Shown: piece after piece, positions 36,201 to 49,300 of the stretch
Layout of the letters: the number at the start of each line of letters is the position of its first letter
How positions within the stretch are numbered: position 1 is the first letter of the stretch
Assembly (NCBI RefSeq): GCF_003945595.2
Contig: NW_024104096.1
Location: forward strand, 186,001 to 250,000
Direction: 5' to 3'
Length of the DNA stretch: 64,000 nt
Source: Pipra filicauda
Lineage: Eukaryota; Chordata; Aves; Passeriformes; Pipridae
Position numbers and translations under genes: made by a program
Notes under the pieces: generated by a model
Database searches by the model: none
What the model was told of the DNA's origin: nothing
Seen by the model: the letters and a program-made list of their open reading frames with translations, nothing else

Positions 36201-38586
36201 CAAGGGAAGAGCACTTATACATGAATTCATAAACCCCAAACCAAATGAATTGGTTAGAGATCAGCAGCCATATGAATTTCTCAGTAAATGTCTCTCACCC
36301 CATTGACACTTTTTTCAGTACTCCATATGCTAGATTGCAAACTACAGATTTAGCCCTTTTGCCCAAAGGCATCTGAACCTGTGAAAAGCCTAGCTGAAGC
36401 AGTGTCTATTGTTCATTGACAACTTGTCAATTTACTTCCAGGCAAAATAACTCATAAACATGATAAGTAAGGCAGATAAAACAAGAATTCTTTCACACTT
36501 TGCAACTTTACTGCAAAAATGACTTATTTTTCATAAATGTGTGAAATCTCCCCTCAGAATTGTGACTGTGCATTGAACTTTAAAACTGTGTGGAAACCAC
36601 GCATGCATCTCACGATCTCTGTCTATAATAAGATGAATGTTAAATATTAAAAATGCATTAAAAGTAATAAAATGAAAGATATTCAAAGGCTCAACAACAT
36701 TCTCGTATTGCTAGCTGTTTTTCCTGAGTTAATAAAAGTTAATTTTAGGGAAAAAATTCCAAAAGACAAATGTTTGAATACCAGTCTTTAAACTGACATT
36801 CATGTATTTCTTTAATGGTTATTATATAAATCTTTCCACTTCTGGAACCATATAAAACTCATTTACTTCATAGACAGTGGCAAAGAGCATTAAATAGAAA
36901 TCAATGACTTACCAATTTAAAATATGTTCATACAAATAGCTTCCTAGTGCTCAATAACAATGATGATATTTTTCACAGAAGATATTTAAATGATTAATTT
37001 TTTATACATTGCCATACAGACAATTTTGCAATCACACACTCAGGATTTAGTTGACTGCACATTCACACACACAAATTAGTTATTCAGAAGGCAAACTTCA
37101 GAACAGGTTGCCAAAAAGCAGCTATAGAAATGATATTATTGCACATGCCATTAGGCAAAGACCATGTTTATAATGCTAAAAATATTACTTTATTTTTTGT
37201 CAAAGACAACTGGCAGTCGCCTCTTCTCCCTTTGTTCATTTCCTTATTCTTTCTCTACATATGCTACCTTTGTAATTCCATGGGAGCATGGATGGCCTTT
37301 CTTGTGTGCAAGTGTAGATCGTCTAGCACACTGTATTTCTTACCTCTGATGTGGTACTTCCACAACATGTGCAATAGGTGCTGTGAAATAGTATGACTAA
37401 AAATTGAAGAACAATGCATAATTTTATGGTAGATTTCTGTTGGGCTGTTGGTGCATCCAGCTGGGCTCACTGGGGCTTGTCACCTTCTGGGGAGCTCCAG
37501 AGCTCCCAAAAGCATCCAGCAAGCCCTGATGGGTCAAGGTTGTTCTCCACTGGCTGATAGCATGGTCCATCCCTACTCCAGAACTTATGATGGCACCCAT
37601 TAATTAGCTAAGATGTGAAATGGAGCCATTGGGAAGTGGTTACTTTCCAAATTTGATTGCTTTTAGGAAGACATGGTGGTCTTTGGATGAAGGGAAGAAA
37701 GTTAGGAACAGTTTTCTGCTGAATTACTGCCTTCTAATTAGCCAGAGACTGTAAATGAAAAAGTGATTTTTTTTTTTCTCTTTTTCCGGTTATATTCACC
37801 TATGACCATGGGATATGTTGAGCCTTAAACTTCTGTTTTGAGTAAGGAGTTAGATAGCATTAAAAATGCAACCAAATACTTGTGAAATATCTTCTTCTAA
37901 TCTAATCATAAAAAGGATTCCAACTTTAAAAACAGTATTTGAATTATGCGTATTTTATTAATATTAGATGATTATTGCCACTTAGAAGAAAAAAGGGAAA
38001 GGGAATTATGAATTCATCATCAGCTACTGATTCAAAACAGAAACTTGCTTTCTGTTTACACATCCTTTCAGGTTTTTATTACACGCTCATTTTAACCAAT
38101 TACAACTGTAATTATAAATGTATATAATATAAATATAAATATATATAAAAATATACATTTATATAATTATAAATTGCACAACATAGTTAGTAATTTGCTT
38201 TCGGTTTTATCTTTGGGTGCTATAAATCACTTCCCATTGTTTTTCAAAGAACTTTACTACAGAATAATGCAAGAGAGATTTTTGGGAGCTATGCTTTTAA
38301 CAACTCTGATATATAGTATGTATAAAATAGTGGAATGATTTAAAGTTTAATGCTCTCTAATGTACAAACACCCACACATACAGCAATTCTGCATATATGT
38401 ATTCTCAAACACACCTGAATTATATAGTCATAATATTAATCACTTCCATATAAGACACAGAATGTTTCCCTTCCCACACCACCCTCCCCCTTTTTTTCTT
38501 TTGTGTGTATTAAGAAGTTGGTATTACTGCACATCATGTACCAGGCACAGATCCATAGCACTGTGAACAATTAAAAGTCATCTAAG
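33298..38586. other. Unique AT-rich DNA, no gene seen
   Basis: GTTT/GGTT-rich run at about 34537-34582, AT-rich low-complexity stretch at about 38108-38165. The part from 34990 to 35420 looks like regulatory DNA: a POU-type TATGCAAAT word near 35053, the palindrome CTTAATTAAG near 35360, and several TAAT/GATAA words. No coding frame above 90 codons. Confidence 0.45.
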
Positions 38587-39791
38587 GATATGGGCCAGGC
38601 CCAGAGAGAGGTGGTGAACGGTGCTGCATCCAGTTGGTGGTCGGGCACTAGTGGTGTCCTCCAGGGATCAGTGTTGGACCCAGTTCTGTTTAATATCTTT
38701 ACTGATGATCTGGATGAGGGGATTGAGTCCATCATCAGCAAATTTGCAGATGACACCAAGCTGGGGGGGAGTGTTGATCAGCTGGAAGGCAGGAGGGCTC
38801 TCCAGAGGGACCTGGACAGACTGGAGAGTTGGTCTGATTCCAACGGGATGAGGTTCAACAAGGCCAAGTGCCGGGTCCTGCACTTTGGCCTCAACAACCC
38901 CATGCAGCGCTACAGGTTGGGGACAGAATGGCTGGAGAGCAGCCAGACAGAGAGGGACCTGGGAGTTTGGATTGACAGGAATCTGGATAGACTTGAGAGA
39001 TGGGCTGATTCCAATGGGATGAAGTTCTATAAAGCCAAGTGCTGGGTCCTGCACTTTGGCCACAACAACCCCCTGCAGCGCTACAGGCTGGGCACAGAGT
39101 GGCTGGAAAGCAGCCAGGCAGAAAGGGACCTGGGGGTACTAATTTACAGGAAGCTCAACATGAGCCAACAGTGTGCCCAGGTGGCCAAGAAGGCCAATGG
39201 GATCTTGTCCTGTATCAAAAATAGCGTGGCCAGCAGGAGCAGGGAAGTGATCCTTCCCCTGTACTCTGCGTTGGTGAGGCCACACCTTGAGTATCGTGTT
39301 CAGTTCTGGGCCCCTCAGTTCAGGAAGGATATTGAGGTGCTGGAGCGGGTCCAGAGAAGAGCAACAAGGCTGGTGAAGGGACTGGAGCATAAGTCCTATG
39401 GGGAGAGGCTGAGAGAGCTGGGGTTGTTTAGCCTGGAGAAGAGGAGGCTCAGAGGTGACCTCATCACCGTCTATAACTACCTGAAGGGAAGTTCTAGCCA
39501 GGTGGGGGTTGGTCTCTTCTCTCGGGCACTCAGCAATAGGACAAGGGGGCACGGGCTTAAGCTCCGCCAGGGGAAATTTAAGTTGGATATCAGGAGAAAA
39601 TTCTTTACAGAGAGAGTAATCAGGCATTGGAATGGGCTGCCCAGAGAGGTGGTGGATTCACCATCCCTGGAGATTTTTAAACGCAGATTGGATGTGGCAC
39701 TGAGTGCCATGATCTAGTAAATGGACTGGATTTGGACCAAGGGTTGGACTCAATGATCTCGGAGGTCTTTTCCAACCCAATCGATTCTATG
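38587..39791 (+). mobile_element. CR1 LINE, 5'-truncated, long intact frame with internal duplication
   Basis: An uninterrupted 375-codon frame (38590-39717) covers the second half of CR1 ORF2. It includes the QG motif region [16 protein letters not shown] (residues 22-37), catalytic FADD (52-55), and the C-terminal part to the ORF2 stop. The upstream RT and endonuclease domains are missing, so there is no complete enzyme; the first ATG is internal. Residues 75-131 and 132-188 are a tandem duplication of one 57-residue segment (about 46 of 57 identical). A short 3' UTR then ends in GATTCTATG at 39783-39791, where a second CR1 begins at once. The lack of stops suggests a fairly young insertion. 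Confidence 0.93.
38812..39153 (+). repeat. In-frame 171-bp tandem duplication inside CR1 ORF2
   Basis: Unit 1 is 38812-38982 and unit 2 is 38983-39153, each 57 codons, beginning [13 protein letters not shown] and [13 protein letters not shown]. Other CR1 copies have this segment once. The units differ at about 11 residues, so this was not a fresh duplication of one copy. Joining of two diverged CR1 sequences, by unequal exchange or template switching, explains it better. Confidence 0.9.
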
Positions 39792-40444
39792 AGCCAGCAG
39801 TGTGCCCAGGTGGCCAAGAAGGCCAATGGCATCCTGGCCTGGATCAGGAATGATGTGGCAGATAGGTCCAGGGAAGTGATTCTTCCCCTGTACTCAGCAC
39901 TGGTGAGGCCACACCTGGAGTACTGTGTCCAGTTCTGGGCCCCTCAGTTCAGAAAGGATATTGAGGTGCTGGAGCAGGTCCAGAGAAGAGCAACAAGGCT
40001 GGTGAAGGGACTCAAACACAAATCCTATGAGGAGAGGCTGAGGGAGCTGGGGTTGTTCAGCCTGGAGAAGAGGAGGCTCAGGGGAGACCTCATCACTCTC
40101 TACAACTCCCTGAAAGGAGGTTGTAGCCAGGTGGGGGTTGGTCTTTTCTCTCAGGCAGCTATCAGTAGGACAAGAGGGCATGGTCTTAAGTTGTGCCAGG
40201 GGAGGTTTAGGTTGAATATTAGGAAGAAATTTTATATAGAGAGAGTAATCAGACATTGGAATGGGCTTCCCAAGGAGCTGGTGGATTCACCATCCCTGGA
40301 GGTTTTTAAGATGAGACTTGATGTGGCACTTAGTGCCATAGTCTAGTAACCGCAGTGGTGTTGGATCAACGGTTGGACTTGATGATCTCAAAGGTCTTTT
40401 CCAACCAGTTGATTCTATGATTTTATGATTCTATAATTCTGTGA
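39792..40444 (+). mobile_element. CR1 LINE, second copy, abutting the first
   Basis: It starts without spacer after the octamer tail of the preceding CR1 and in the same orientation, at the codons for [14 protein letters not shown]. It retains the last roughly 180 codons of ORF2 intact to the stop near 40346, then a 3' UTR and a run of degenerate ATTCTATG octamers to 40444. The sequence matches the same region of the first copy closely, but the 3' UTR is nearer to the minus-strand copy at 19049-19341. Confidence 0.92.
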
Positions 40445-43400
40445 TATCTATCCTTGTTTTTCCATTACAGGCACAAATTTTGCTACTGACAAAAGCACCA
40501 AACTCCTCAGAGTATGCTGGGCCAACTTACTTAACATCTTCTTCTTCTCCTCATATCTTTTTGCCAGACTATTTTCTCTCCAGATGTGGTAATAATTAGT
40601 TGAAGGTTGTGAACAGAATGGTTGGGGCTGAAGGATACTTCAGCAAAATGTTGTGTGTGCAAAGATGGTTAAAAAATGGGAAAGAAAGACAGTTTTAATT
40701 AGTTTGCAGTGGAGTTAAGAGAATATTTAACTTAATACTGGTGTTGCTTACTGATCATCAGTCACATCCTTATAGCAACTTGTGTACAGTAAGTAAAAAC
40801 TCTTATTTAATAGATTTCATCAGAAGCCCTTGAGATACCACCGTGCATGGTGCCAAATGCACTTTCCTGTAAGATTACCAGGCTGCTGTCATTAACAATA
40901 TCATCTTCAGAACCATAATTATTAGACTATATATTTACAGGTGATCATGACTGAAGATCCATTTTTTAATAAAACTTTGTTATGTAATGTTTTTCTTACC
41001 ATCCCTCTCTTTTCACCTGTGATTAAAATACTGAACACTGCAACAAACAAGTTGTGAACCAAATAGTGCAATAAATCAGTGTAAAATGGAAGAGAGATGT
41101 ATTTTTTTTTCACATTAGGAAAAACTCAGTAACTAGCTGCTAAAAGAATAGTTGATTCACTTGAAAAAAAAACCACAAATGAAACTGAAAAACATTTCAC
41201 TCATTTGCAAGCCATTAAAGGGTTTTTAAGGTTGACTTTTCTGGAATATTTTGATACAATACTGAATGATAACACGCTCTTCATGTAACTGGAAACTGAA
41301 AAATAAATGGGGATGTTAGCACTTTTTTTCCTATAAGATAAGGAGTAATATGACTTTTAATTAAAAGTGACTGATTTGACATTTATACTCACTATTTTAG
41401 AAAACAAATGCATTGACTGTAAATTAAAAGATGTAATATTGATGACATTATTTCTTTTTCCTTTTTAGTTCTGTTTCTCGCCACCTTTCCATAACGTTAA
41501 GCTATTTAGAAATGGTTTTACTTTTTGGTCAAAATATGCTTCTCAATGTGAATGGAACATCACTTTAATTTAATTTATAATTTTTGTTCAGTTCAGCATT
41601 AGGAAATTATACAATATACCAATATCACTTTGATGATAGTGGCAATTGTTGGATAAATTCTATTAAAAGAGAAAGAGAAGAATGGAACCAAGGTACTTTT
41701 ATTTTCTTTCCAGTCTGAATTCACTGAGACTACAGAGTTGAAAGGCCCTTCAATGAATCAATCCCTAGCATCGTGAAGGAGCACCAATGGTTTTATAGAG
41801 CAAAGATGTTTTAAAAATTGGCCAAGATGCAGAAGACACTGCTGCCTTGTAAATAAAAGGGGTGGCAGCTCTGGAAGGCTTAGAGCCAGAGTTAAGTGCT
41901 ACTGTGAGTGATGATAATCTTTTGAAGCTGGAGGTACCTGTGGGTGCATGTAGGTGTCAGCGCCATTGGTGGGTTCCTTCTGGACCATACACTGTTCCCA
42001 CCACCCCAACATAGAAGTAGATGCAGATGAAAACACTTGACTTAATTATCTTCAATTGTGTTTTGGTACATTGACTTTGGGGACTTTTTATTCCTTTAGT
42101 AAAACAAGTTATTTAATCTGCCTTATTATGACTCCCAGTGTTAATTAAGTGACCTTTGGTAGCTTAAGGTGTATGAGTTTGATATTCTGGAACAGACACC
42201 AATCCAACAGGAACTCTGTTTCAGAGGAAAATTTTTTTTTTAGATTTGCAGGTAGTTTTAAGAGGTGCCATCCAAATTTCATGGTGTTCAGTATGTGGAT
42301 AACATTGGCTGGAATACGAATCTCAGGACAAATAATTTCAGCCCACTCAGTCTTTTTTATTTAACTATCACAATATTTCTTTTTCTTCCGCTTCCTTTGT
42401 GTTCAGGTACATTACAAACTGTAGTTAACTGTCACAAACTGCAGTTAACTAGTTTTGCAACCATTTGACTTATAAAAAATATAGAAGCTCAAGTATCAGA
42501 GATTACAGTTAATGTTTTTTAATAAATTATTTTTAAAAACTCATTCTAGATGATTCACAATTTTTCTTCTGGAAACAGAAAGTAAAAATTCAATTGTTAA
42601 AATGAAAATTATTTTCTGGATAATTACTGGAAAATTTCCTACAACTCTTCCTTGGGCTTGTTTTGGACAACACTAAACCTTACACAACTTTTTATGGGTA
42701 ACTTTACACAACTTTTATGGGTAACTTTACAGAATTATTCGCCACATCTAATTTAACATTGACAAAGTCAGAAGAAAGATACATACCTGTGATAAAAGTA
42801 CTAGAGTAAATAAAGAAGAGGATGGGAAGATGTGCAGCAAAGGAGAACGGTTTTGCTCTCTGTCTTTGGCTCCACAAACACAGACCAGATTTTGTATCAG
42901 TTTCTACCCCCTCTGCAAATTGCCCAGTAATTCTCAAGACAATATCTTAACTGAAGAGATGTTAAAAATCTTCTGATAACTGAGCAAGCGTGTAGATTAC
43001 CTACTAGCATGTAGATTACTACTGTGAACTAGCTAAAGTCTACTTCACAGCAGACATTCTCAGATGTTCATCTCTATTAACACAGTCAACTTTGCCTGCT
43101 GACAAGACACCTGTTTTTTCAAGTCATACTAGTCCTTCCACATATACTCAGAACATAGGTAAGCATTACATTTGGGCCATTAATTTCTTTCTTATAAAGT
43201 GCTATACTGATGCATGGTTGCCACTATACTGAGAGAAATTTACAACCCAAGACTATTTGGGTTTAATTTGTCTACAGTGTATAACTTAGCTACACTCCCC
43301 AAACGGACAAACCACAAGAACGAAACAATTATTTTCTTTCACCACCTTTCCCAGGTATTTTTCTATGCAAATTATTCCAATTGAACTAGTACTGCATAAG

Positions 43401-45825
43401 ACACTTTGCAGAGTTACACGTTAGTGCTTAATATACTATGTGTAAGACTGTTTACTCAGGTAATCAGTTAAAACAGTTTAAACAGATTTATAGCAATACC
43501 TCTACTTATTTATTTTGCAATTTTACTCTGTCCCCCTATTCTATTAACCTTCCATTTGGTCAAGTAAATTTACAGAGTCTCTGGTGCTTCATCCTCTGTA
43601 TTCAAACTAAGGGCAACCTTCAGAGGTGCAAAGAAGTGAACCCTGCGTAAGTGGAACATAGTGTATTTGCAGAGGTATGAGCTGCTGTGAAGTGATGGTT
43701 AATGAGAAATATGAGCTAGCGCTTACAGTGCAATAAATCCTTAATGCAACAGATGGGTTCACAGGCGTGATGCTGTAAACACCACACAGGTAGGAAAAGG
43801 ACCTGTGATCCTCCCTCTGAGCCAGGCTATTCACCAACAGGTTTTATCCACAGCTAGCTCAAGACAGGCTGATTCTCATCATGCAGAGAGCCAGTAACAG
43901 ACAGGGATGGATTTGAAGGTTCTCCCAGGTCAAAAGCCCCTCTTTTCTTATCTCCAGCTGGTGTAAATCCTCCAGACCCTTTGAAGCTAATGCAATTCTG
44001 AGACATTACTGCAGCTGGAGAATACACTTCTCAGTTTCTGTGGTTTTGGAGGTCATGCAGTGAAGTGCATGGTGCAGTTCAGTGAGGCTTTTGCAGTAGA
44101 GGTGGTAGTGAAATAACTCCAGCACCATTCCAGGTATTTGGTATTTGTTTTGGGCTTCCTTCACAGGCATCCCTGCAAGAATTAATGTAACTAACAAAAC
44201 AATTATGGTATAATTTCATGAGTTCTACACATTACAGCAGATTCTCTCCACACTCTCTCAAAATTACCCTATCTTACAGATGTGATGGAATTGAGAATCT
44301 GAATAAAATCTTTAGGAACTGAAGAACTGGAAATTTAACATTTGCTTCTCTTCAGTGCATGAAAAAAAAGTAAAAATATGGCTTTCTTCAGTGAACCTGT
44401 AGTTCATCATTGCTCCAAGTAACTTGGTGGAGCTATCATAACACTGTCTTCACCTAACATCTCAAGGCTGTATTGTGGTTTGCTATTTTCGTCAGGGATC
44501 ATGTCTAATTCAGAATGTTTTCTATGTCCTTATTGTCTACTAAGGTATGTTTTTATGTTAAATTTGAAACCAAAAATTTTATCTTCATGGCTCCTTTTAT
44601 TTATAAAATATTTTTTTATACAGCACAAGGCAGATTAAAAGGGCTTAGCCATGTTGATTAATATGGCAATAGCTAGATGCAGTCTAGCTGTGAAAGACCT
44701 TGGAGAAGTCCCACTTGCCTTATTTCCCACCCCCAAGTGAGACATCAATGAGCATGGTCCATGCATATCAATGCAGAGGGGTTTAGACAAATACAACACT
44801 AATGGAAAATTGTGGGTCACCTTGTCAAAATATGTTAAATGCCCCCTAAGTATTTTTTTTTTTAATTAAGAAAAAAAATGACAGTAAACTGACCTTGCAA
44901 TATCAAACAGCCTTTCAGGAAGCAAATATTAGTCAGTCTGCAACCTGCTCATTGATGTATGAGTCAAAAATCCATTCCAACTAAATTATAAAAGACACAT
45001 CCTCATGTGTTGATACAACCCACCTGACAATGTGTTAAACAACTGTACTCTTTAGTACAGAACATATTTGATGAGACTTATTTGGAAAATACGTGGAGGG
45101 GCCTCTAAGTTATTCATAAGCAAGGGTTGCAGATGCCAGGGCGTGCTGGATGTCAATGCATCGCAAAGTCAGGAAAAGTTCATCTTGTGACCATGGCTCC
45201 TGGACTCAGTCCAAGAATATGCCATTTGCAGACATGGCATTAACTGCAAGTGGGCTGTTGTGGGATTTGAATTCCCGCCCCTGTATTTATCTACTCACAA
45301 TGTCATTAACACCCACATTTATCCTGAACTGCTGCTGGTGCCAAGGCAGTTTTGTTTGCTGGTGTCACAAATCACACACCAGACAAAATTGTTCTGGTAA
45401 AGATAACAACTCTGTAGCTTCGCGTTGTTATAAATGAGGCACAGGAGCTACATACCTACTACAATGATTTTGCTTAGCTATTATTTAGAAGCATTACCTT
45501 TGCTTTGGTTGGCAAAATTAGTACTAGGACAACTGTAACATAATTTGCACTGGGATTGTCACAATGCATCTGTCAATATATTTGTGGTCTTGGTATACTG
45601 CCTAAGACAATGCTGTAGGTTAAATCTGGCAACAAGGACAAAACATTACTAATTAGCTAAGTATTGCCTTCATCATGTGGCTTATTTTAAAAGAGAAAGA
45701 GAACTACACAGCATAGTTGCTGTGTACATACGTATTTGCTTTAATTTCTGATGTATTACACAAAGGTTACTTGAATCTCCCATATAGTGGCACTAATTGC
45801 ATGTGTATAGCAATGTAAATCATGT
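40445..45825. other. Unique AT-rich DNA, no gene seen
   Basis: One small tandem duplication at 42680-42726 (separate entry). No repeat family, RNA gene or credible exon recognised. Confidence 0.5.
42680..42726. repeat. Two tandem copies of a 23/24-bp unit
   Basis: TTACACAACTTTT(T)ATGGG and the following TAACT are repeated back to back, differing by one T, with the start of a third copy (TTACA) after it. Probably replication slippage. Confidence 0.85.
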
Positions 45826-46348
45826 AATCACAGAATATGATGAGTTGGAAGGGACCAACAAGGATCATTGAGTCCAACTCCTGACTCTGCACACAACCAT
45901 CCCCAAGAGTCACACCATGTGCTTGAGAGTATTGTCCAAACATCAGGCTCCATCAGGATTGGTGCTGTGGCTACTTACCTGGGCAGCCTGTTCCAGTAAC
46001 CAACTCTGAATGGAGAACCTTTTTCTAACATCTAACCTAAACCTTCTCTGACACAACTTCAGGCAATTCCCTTGAGTTCTGTCACTGGTCACCACAATGC
46101 CTGCCCCTCCTCTTCCCTTCACAGGGAAGTTGTAGTGAGATCTCCCCTCAGTCTCCTCTTCTCCAGACTGAACACACCAAGTGACCTCAGCCTCTCCTCA
46201 TACAGCTTCCCGTCAAGGCCCTTCACCGTCTTTGTTACCCTCCTTTGGACACTCTTTAATGGCTTAATATCTTTCTTATATTGTGGTGCCCAAAACTGCC
46301 ACAATATTCAAGGTGAGGCTGCACCAGTGCAGAACAGAGCAGGACAAT
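45826..46348 (-). mobile_element. CR1 LINE, 5'-truncated fragment
   Basis: Minus-strand CR1 with 3' UTR from 45826 and about 110 decayed codons of ORF2 to 46348. The piece 46119-46304 still reads [19 protein letters not shown] and [20 protein letters not shown]. It is of the same type as 25659-26556 and 56610-59090. The octamer tail is worn down to AATCACAGAATATGATG. Confidence 0.9.
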
Positions 46349-49300
46349 AAAAAACCTGAGCTACAGGTAATAATACTAGGCACAAAAAAGTCTAACTATT
46401 CATGCATGGCACATTAGCGCTTTAAATCACTTTATTTGTAATGAATGGAGGGAGACAATGAGAAATTTATTTACGCCCTTGACAAAAATACTTAAAAACA
46501 TGTCAAATCCTTCCTCCATGCTAACTTTAAGACAAGGGTGAAGTCTTTGCTTTGGATGGGTCTGAAGTTCAGCAGTCCCCAAAAACCTAACCTTTAAGCA
46601 TCAAAAAGAATGTTAACAATTCAATCTCCCTCTATGTCTGTTTTTCTACCTCCTTCAGTCTTGGAATATTCTTGCTAATCCAAAGGATAATTTTGACCTG
46701 GATAGTGATTCTAGTATATATTTTTCAGACCATATCTTGATACAATTCTGTGTTTTAGACTTATTGGTGAGGCTTACTGGCTGTGAATACTTCTGATTTC
46801 TCAAAAAAAAGGCAAGTGTATTTTTGCAATGTAACTCAGAGTAGTTTTCATCTCAACTTGCCAGCTACAACTGCTGATCTCTCTGGAGTCTTCATGAGCT
46901 CAGCAAATGCACTTAGGTTTCTCTGAGGATCTGCTCATGGAAAAAATTTAACAGCTCAGTCTGTTCAGAATGATCAGGCTCTGATTTTGCTGACTGCTTG
47001 GAGAGTTCAAATTGGCTACTGACAGAAGACAAAAATCTGTAAACATTAGAGGTCTCACAAAGAATTTAAAGACATACAAACTTATTCATACACAGAAGGA
47101 CATGAAAAAGCCCTTTTGTATTCAGAACAGCTGGTTGCTTACCATTGAAGCAGGGCTTTTTTCAATGTGTGACAAATGATAAACTCTAGATAGGAGATTA
47201 CATGGAACTTTTGCTTCACTCAAGTAGACACGGTACTGTAAAAGATGTGAAAAAGCTGCGAAATTCTTCTGTTTGCTGTGTCATACTTCCATAGCATCAT
47301 GCTGCCAACATCTCTGTTGAGCAGAAGTTCCCATTTGTGGGTTCTATCTCTCTCGGATGCTTTAAACAAGTCAGGATGGCAAAAAGATTGCAAGGTGAAA
47401 TCTCATCGCTGGTCTGGAAGGTGTAGATGGCAATTGAAATGAGTACAACCGAATGTACAAAGAGGGATCACACGCGTTAATCGCACACTAATCGCACACC
47501 ACACTATATTAAAAAGGCTATCTGCCTTCCTTTCACAGTTATCAGCCTTCTGGTCCAAAGGGAATGATGTATCAAACTTTTCAAGTACACAGTGCCTGTG
47601 CTTACCTTCCCATGAGGTTTTACACAAAAGGGAGTATATGGCCCATAACACACTTGAAAAATAACCTTTAAAAATCAAAGCGCATCAACACTTCTGTTTT
47701 TCTGATACTTGTCTGTTTATATTCTGCAGTTACAACCTTTGTTTAGTGTCCTTGGCGAGGCAGTTTTTCACAGGAGTGCCTCAAGTCCTTCTGAAACAGA
47801 ACTGACTCTGGAACAGTCTGGTGTTTGTATTCAACTTCACGTGGATTTTAATGTGATAAATAGTTTTAGTGGATTATCACTTTACATTGCCCCTCACTGT
47901 GAGGAAAATGTCGATCATAATTGGCAACCACTCTTCTTCCAAATTTAGTCTTCCTTGGATTCAGCCTGACACGAATTTGCCTTTCAGCCTTTAGCTGCCA
48001 TTTAAGTGTTGTTCCTGTTGCAGCAAGAAACTCTGTTCACTGCTGATAGGATTTACCTGGTTTTCCTTTTGCTATTTCAGAAATAGTGTCCATGAGAACT
48101 TATTCTAACACTTACTCCTTGCTTCTACACCTCTGACACGGTTGAATAGCAAATGGATGAGTCCCTGCAAGATTTTTTTTGCTATTTTGAACTCTTCTGG
48201 TCTTATGTTAATATCAAAGTGACATTAGATGACTTTGCAGGACTTCTGTAGTCTGTTCAAATTTCTTTATCCTCAGCAATATGTCAAAGAATGATAGCAA
48301 CTTTGCATGGTATATTTCAGTTACTTTCCGGGCTTGACTAAGTCACAACCATGATGTCTCCTTGTCTTCTGATATTTTGCCACTTCTGCATGGTTGTTCT
48401 AGCACAGACCACAATGTTAAATGTAGAAAAACACTGGAAAAAATGCATACAATTTCCTGAATCTTAAAACATTCATGCTATATCTTTTCATCAGAAACTG
48501 TGATGCCCTTGCATGTGAATTCTTAGGAAAAAAATGCAGAACCTTTAAATTAAATTAAGCAGGTGACATTGCATAGTATCAACAAATATCAACAGGTCAT
48601 TTTGATACAGGGTAATAGGTAGTATTTTTACCACCAAGAAAAGATATAAATAGAAGTTCTTACAGATATAAATTTTTTCCCCTCACAATCAGGACAAAAC
48701 AGTAATGGAGGACATGCATCAGCAGTGTTAGGGAGAAAAAGACAAATCATGGGAACTATTGTATCTCCAATGTACAGCATATGACTTTTGAATCACGAAA
48801 CAACCATAATAGATCTCAAAAAAATGTCACATATCACGGGAAAATAAATGTAACTTCTGCAGACAAAACAGATTAAAGGCAGAACAAACTTCTCCAGAGC
48901 ACAGAGGAACGTGGATACAAATCTTTCTCTAACACTTGCTTTCTGAACATGCTGTGCAGAAAAATTCTGATTTTGATTAAGTGAATGAAAAGCAATATCA
49001 ATAGAATGATGCCAGCACTAAGCAAACAGAACACAAGTCAGGAGAGATACATACAAAAGGGTTCAAGAGTCTGCAGCCATAGCTAGGTTGCTAAAAAAGA
49101 TAATATTTAGCCACAGTTCCCCCATAGGGTACGTGATAACTCTTTTTTGCTATTCTAAAAAGCTATAATGTTGACAAAAGTATCATTAACTTTAATGTGA
49201 GCTATTCAACGTTCATCAAGGAAGGCTCTTAATTTTTAAGCAGGAAGTGAAAATATGCTTGTTTGGCAACATTTTTAATTATTAATGTATTTAACTATGT

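Noticed and set aside
38590..39717. Host gene encoding a 375-residue reverse-transcriptase-like protein
   Set aside because: It is the C-terminal half of CR1 ORF2 with CR1 3' UTR and octamer tail; the start codon is internal and the endonuclease and first RT blocks are missing.
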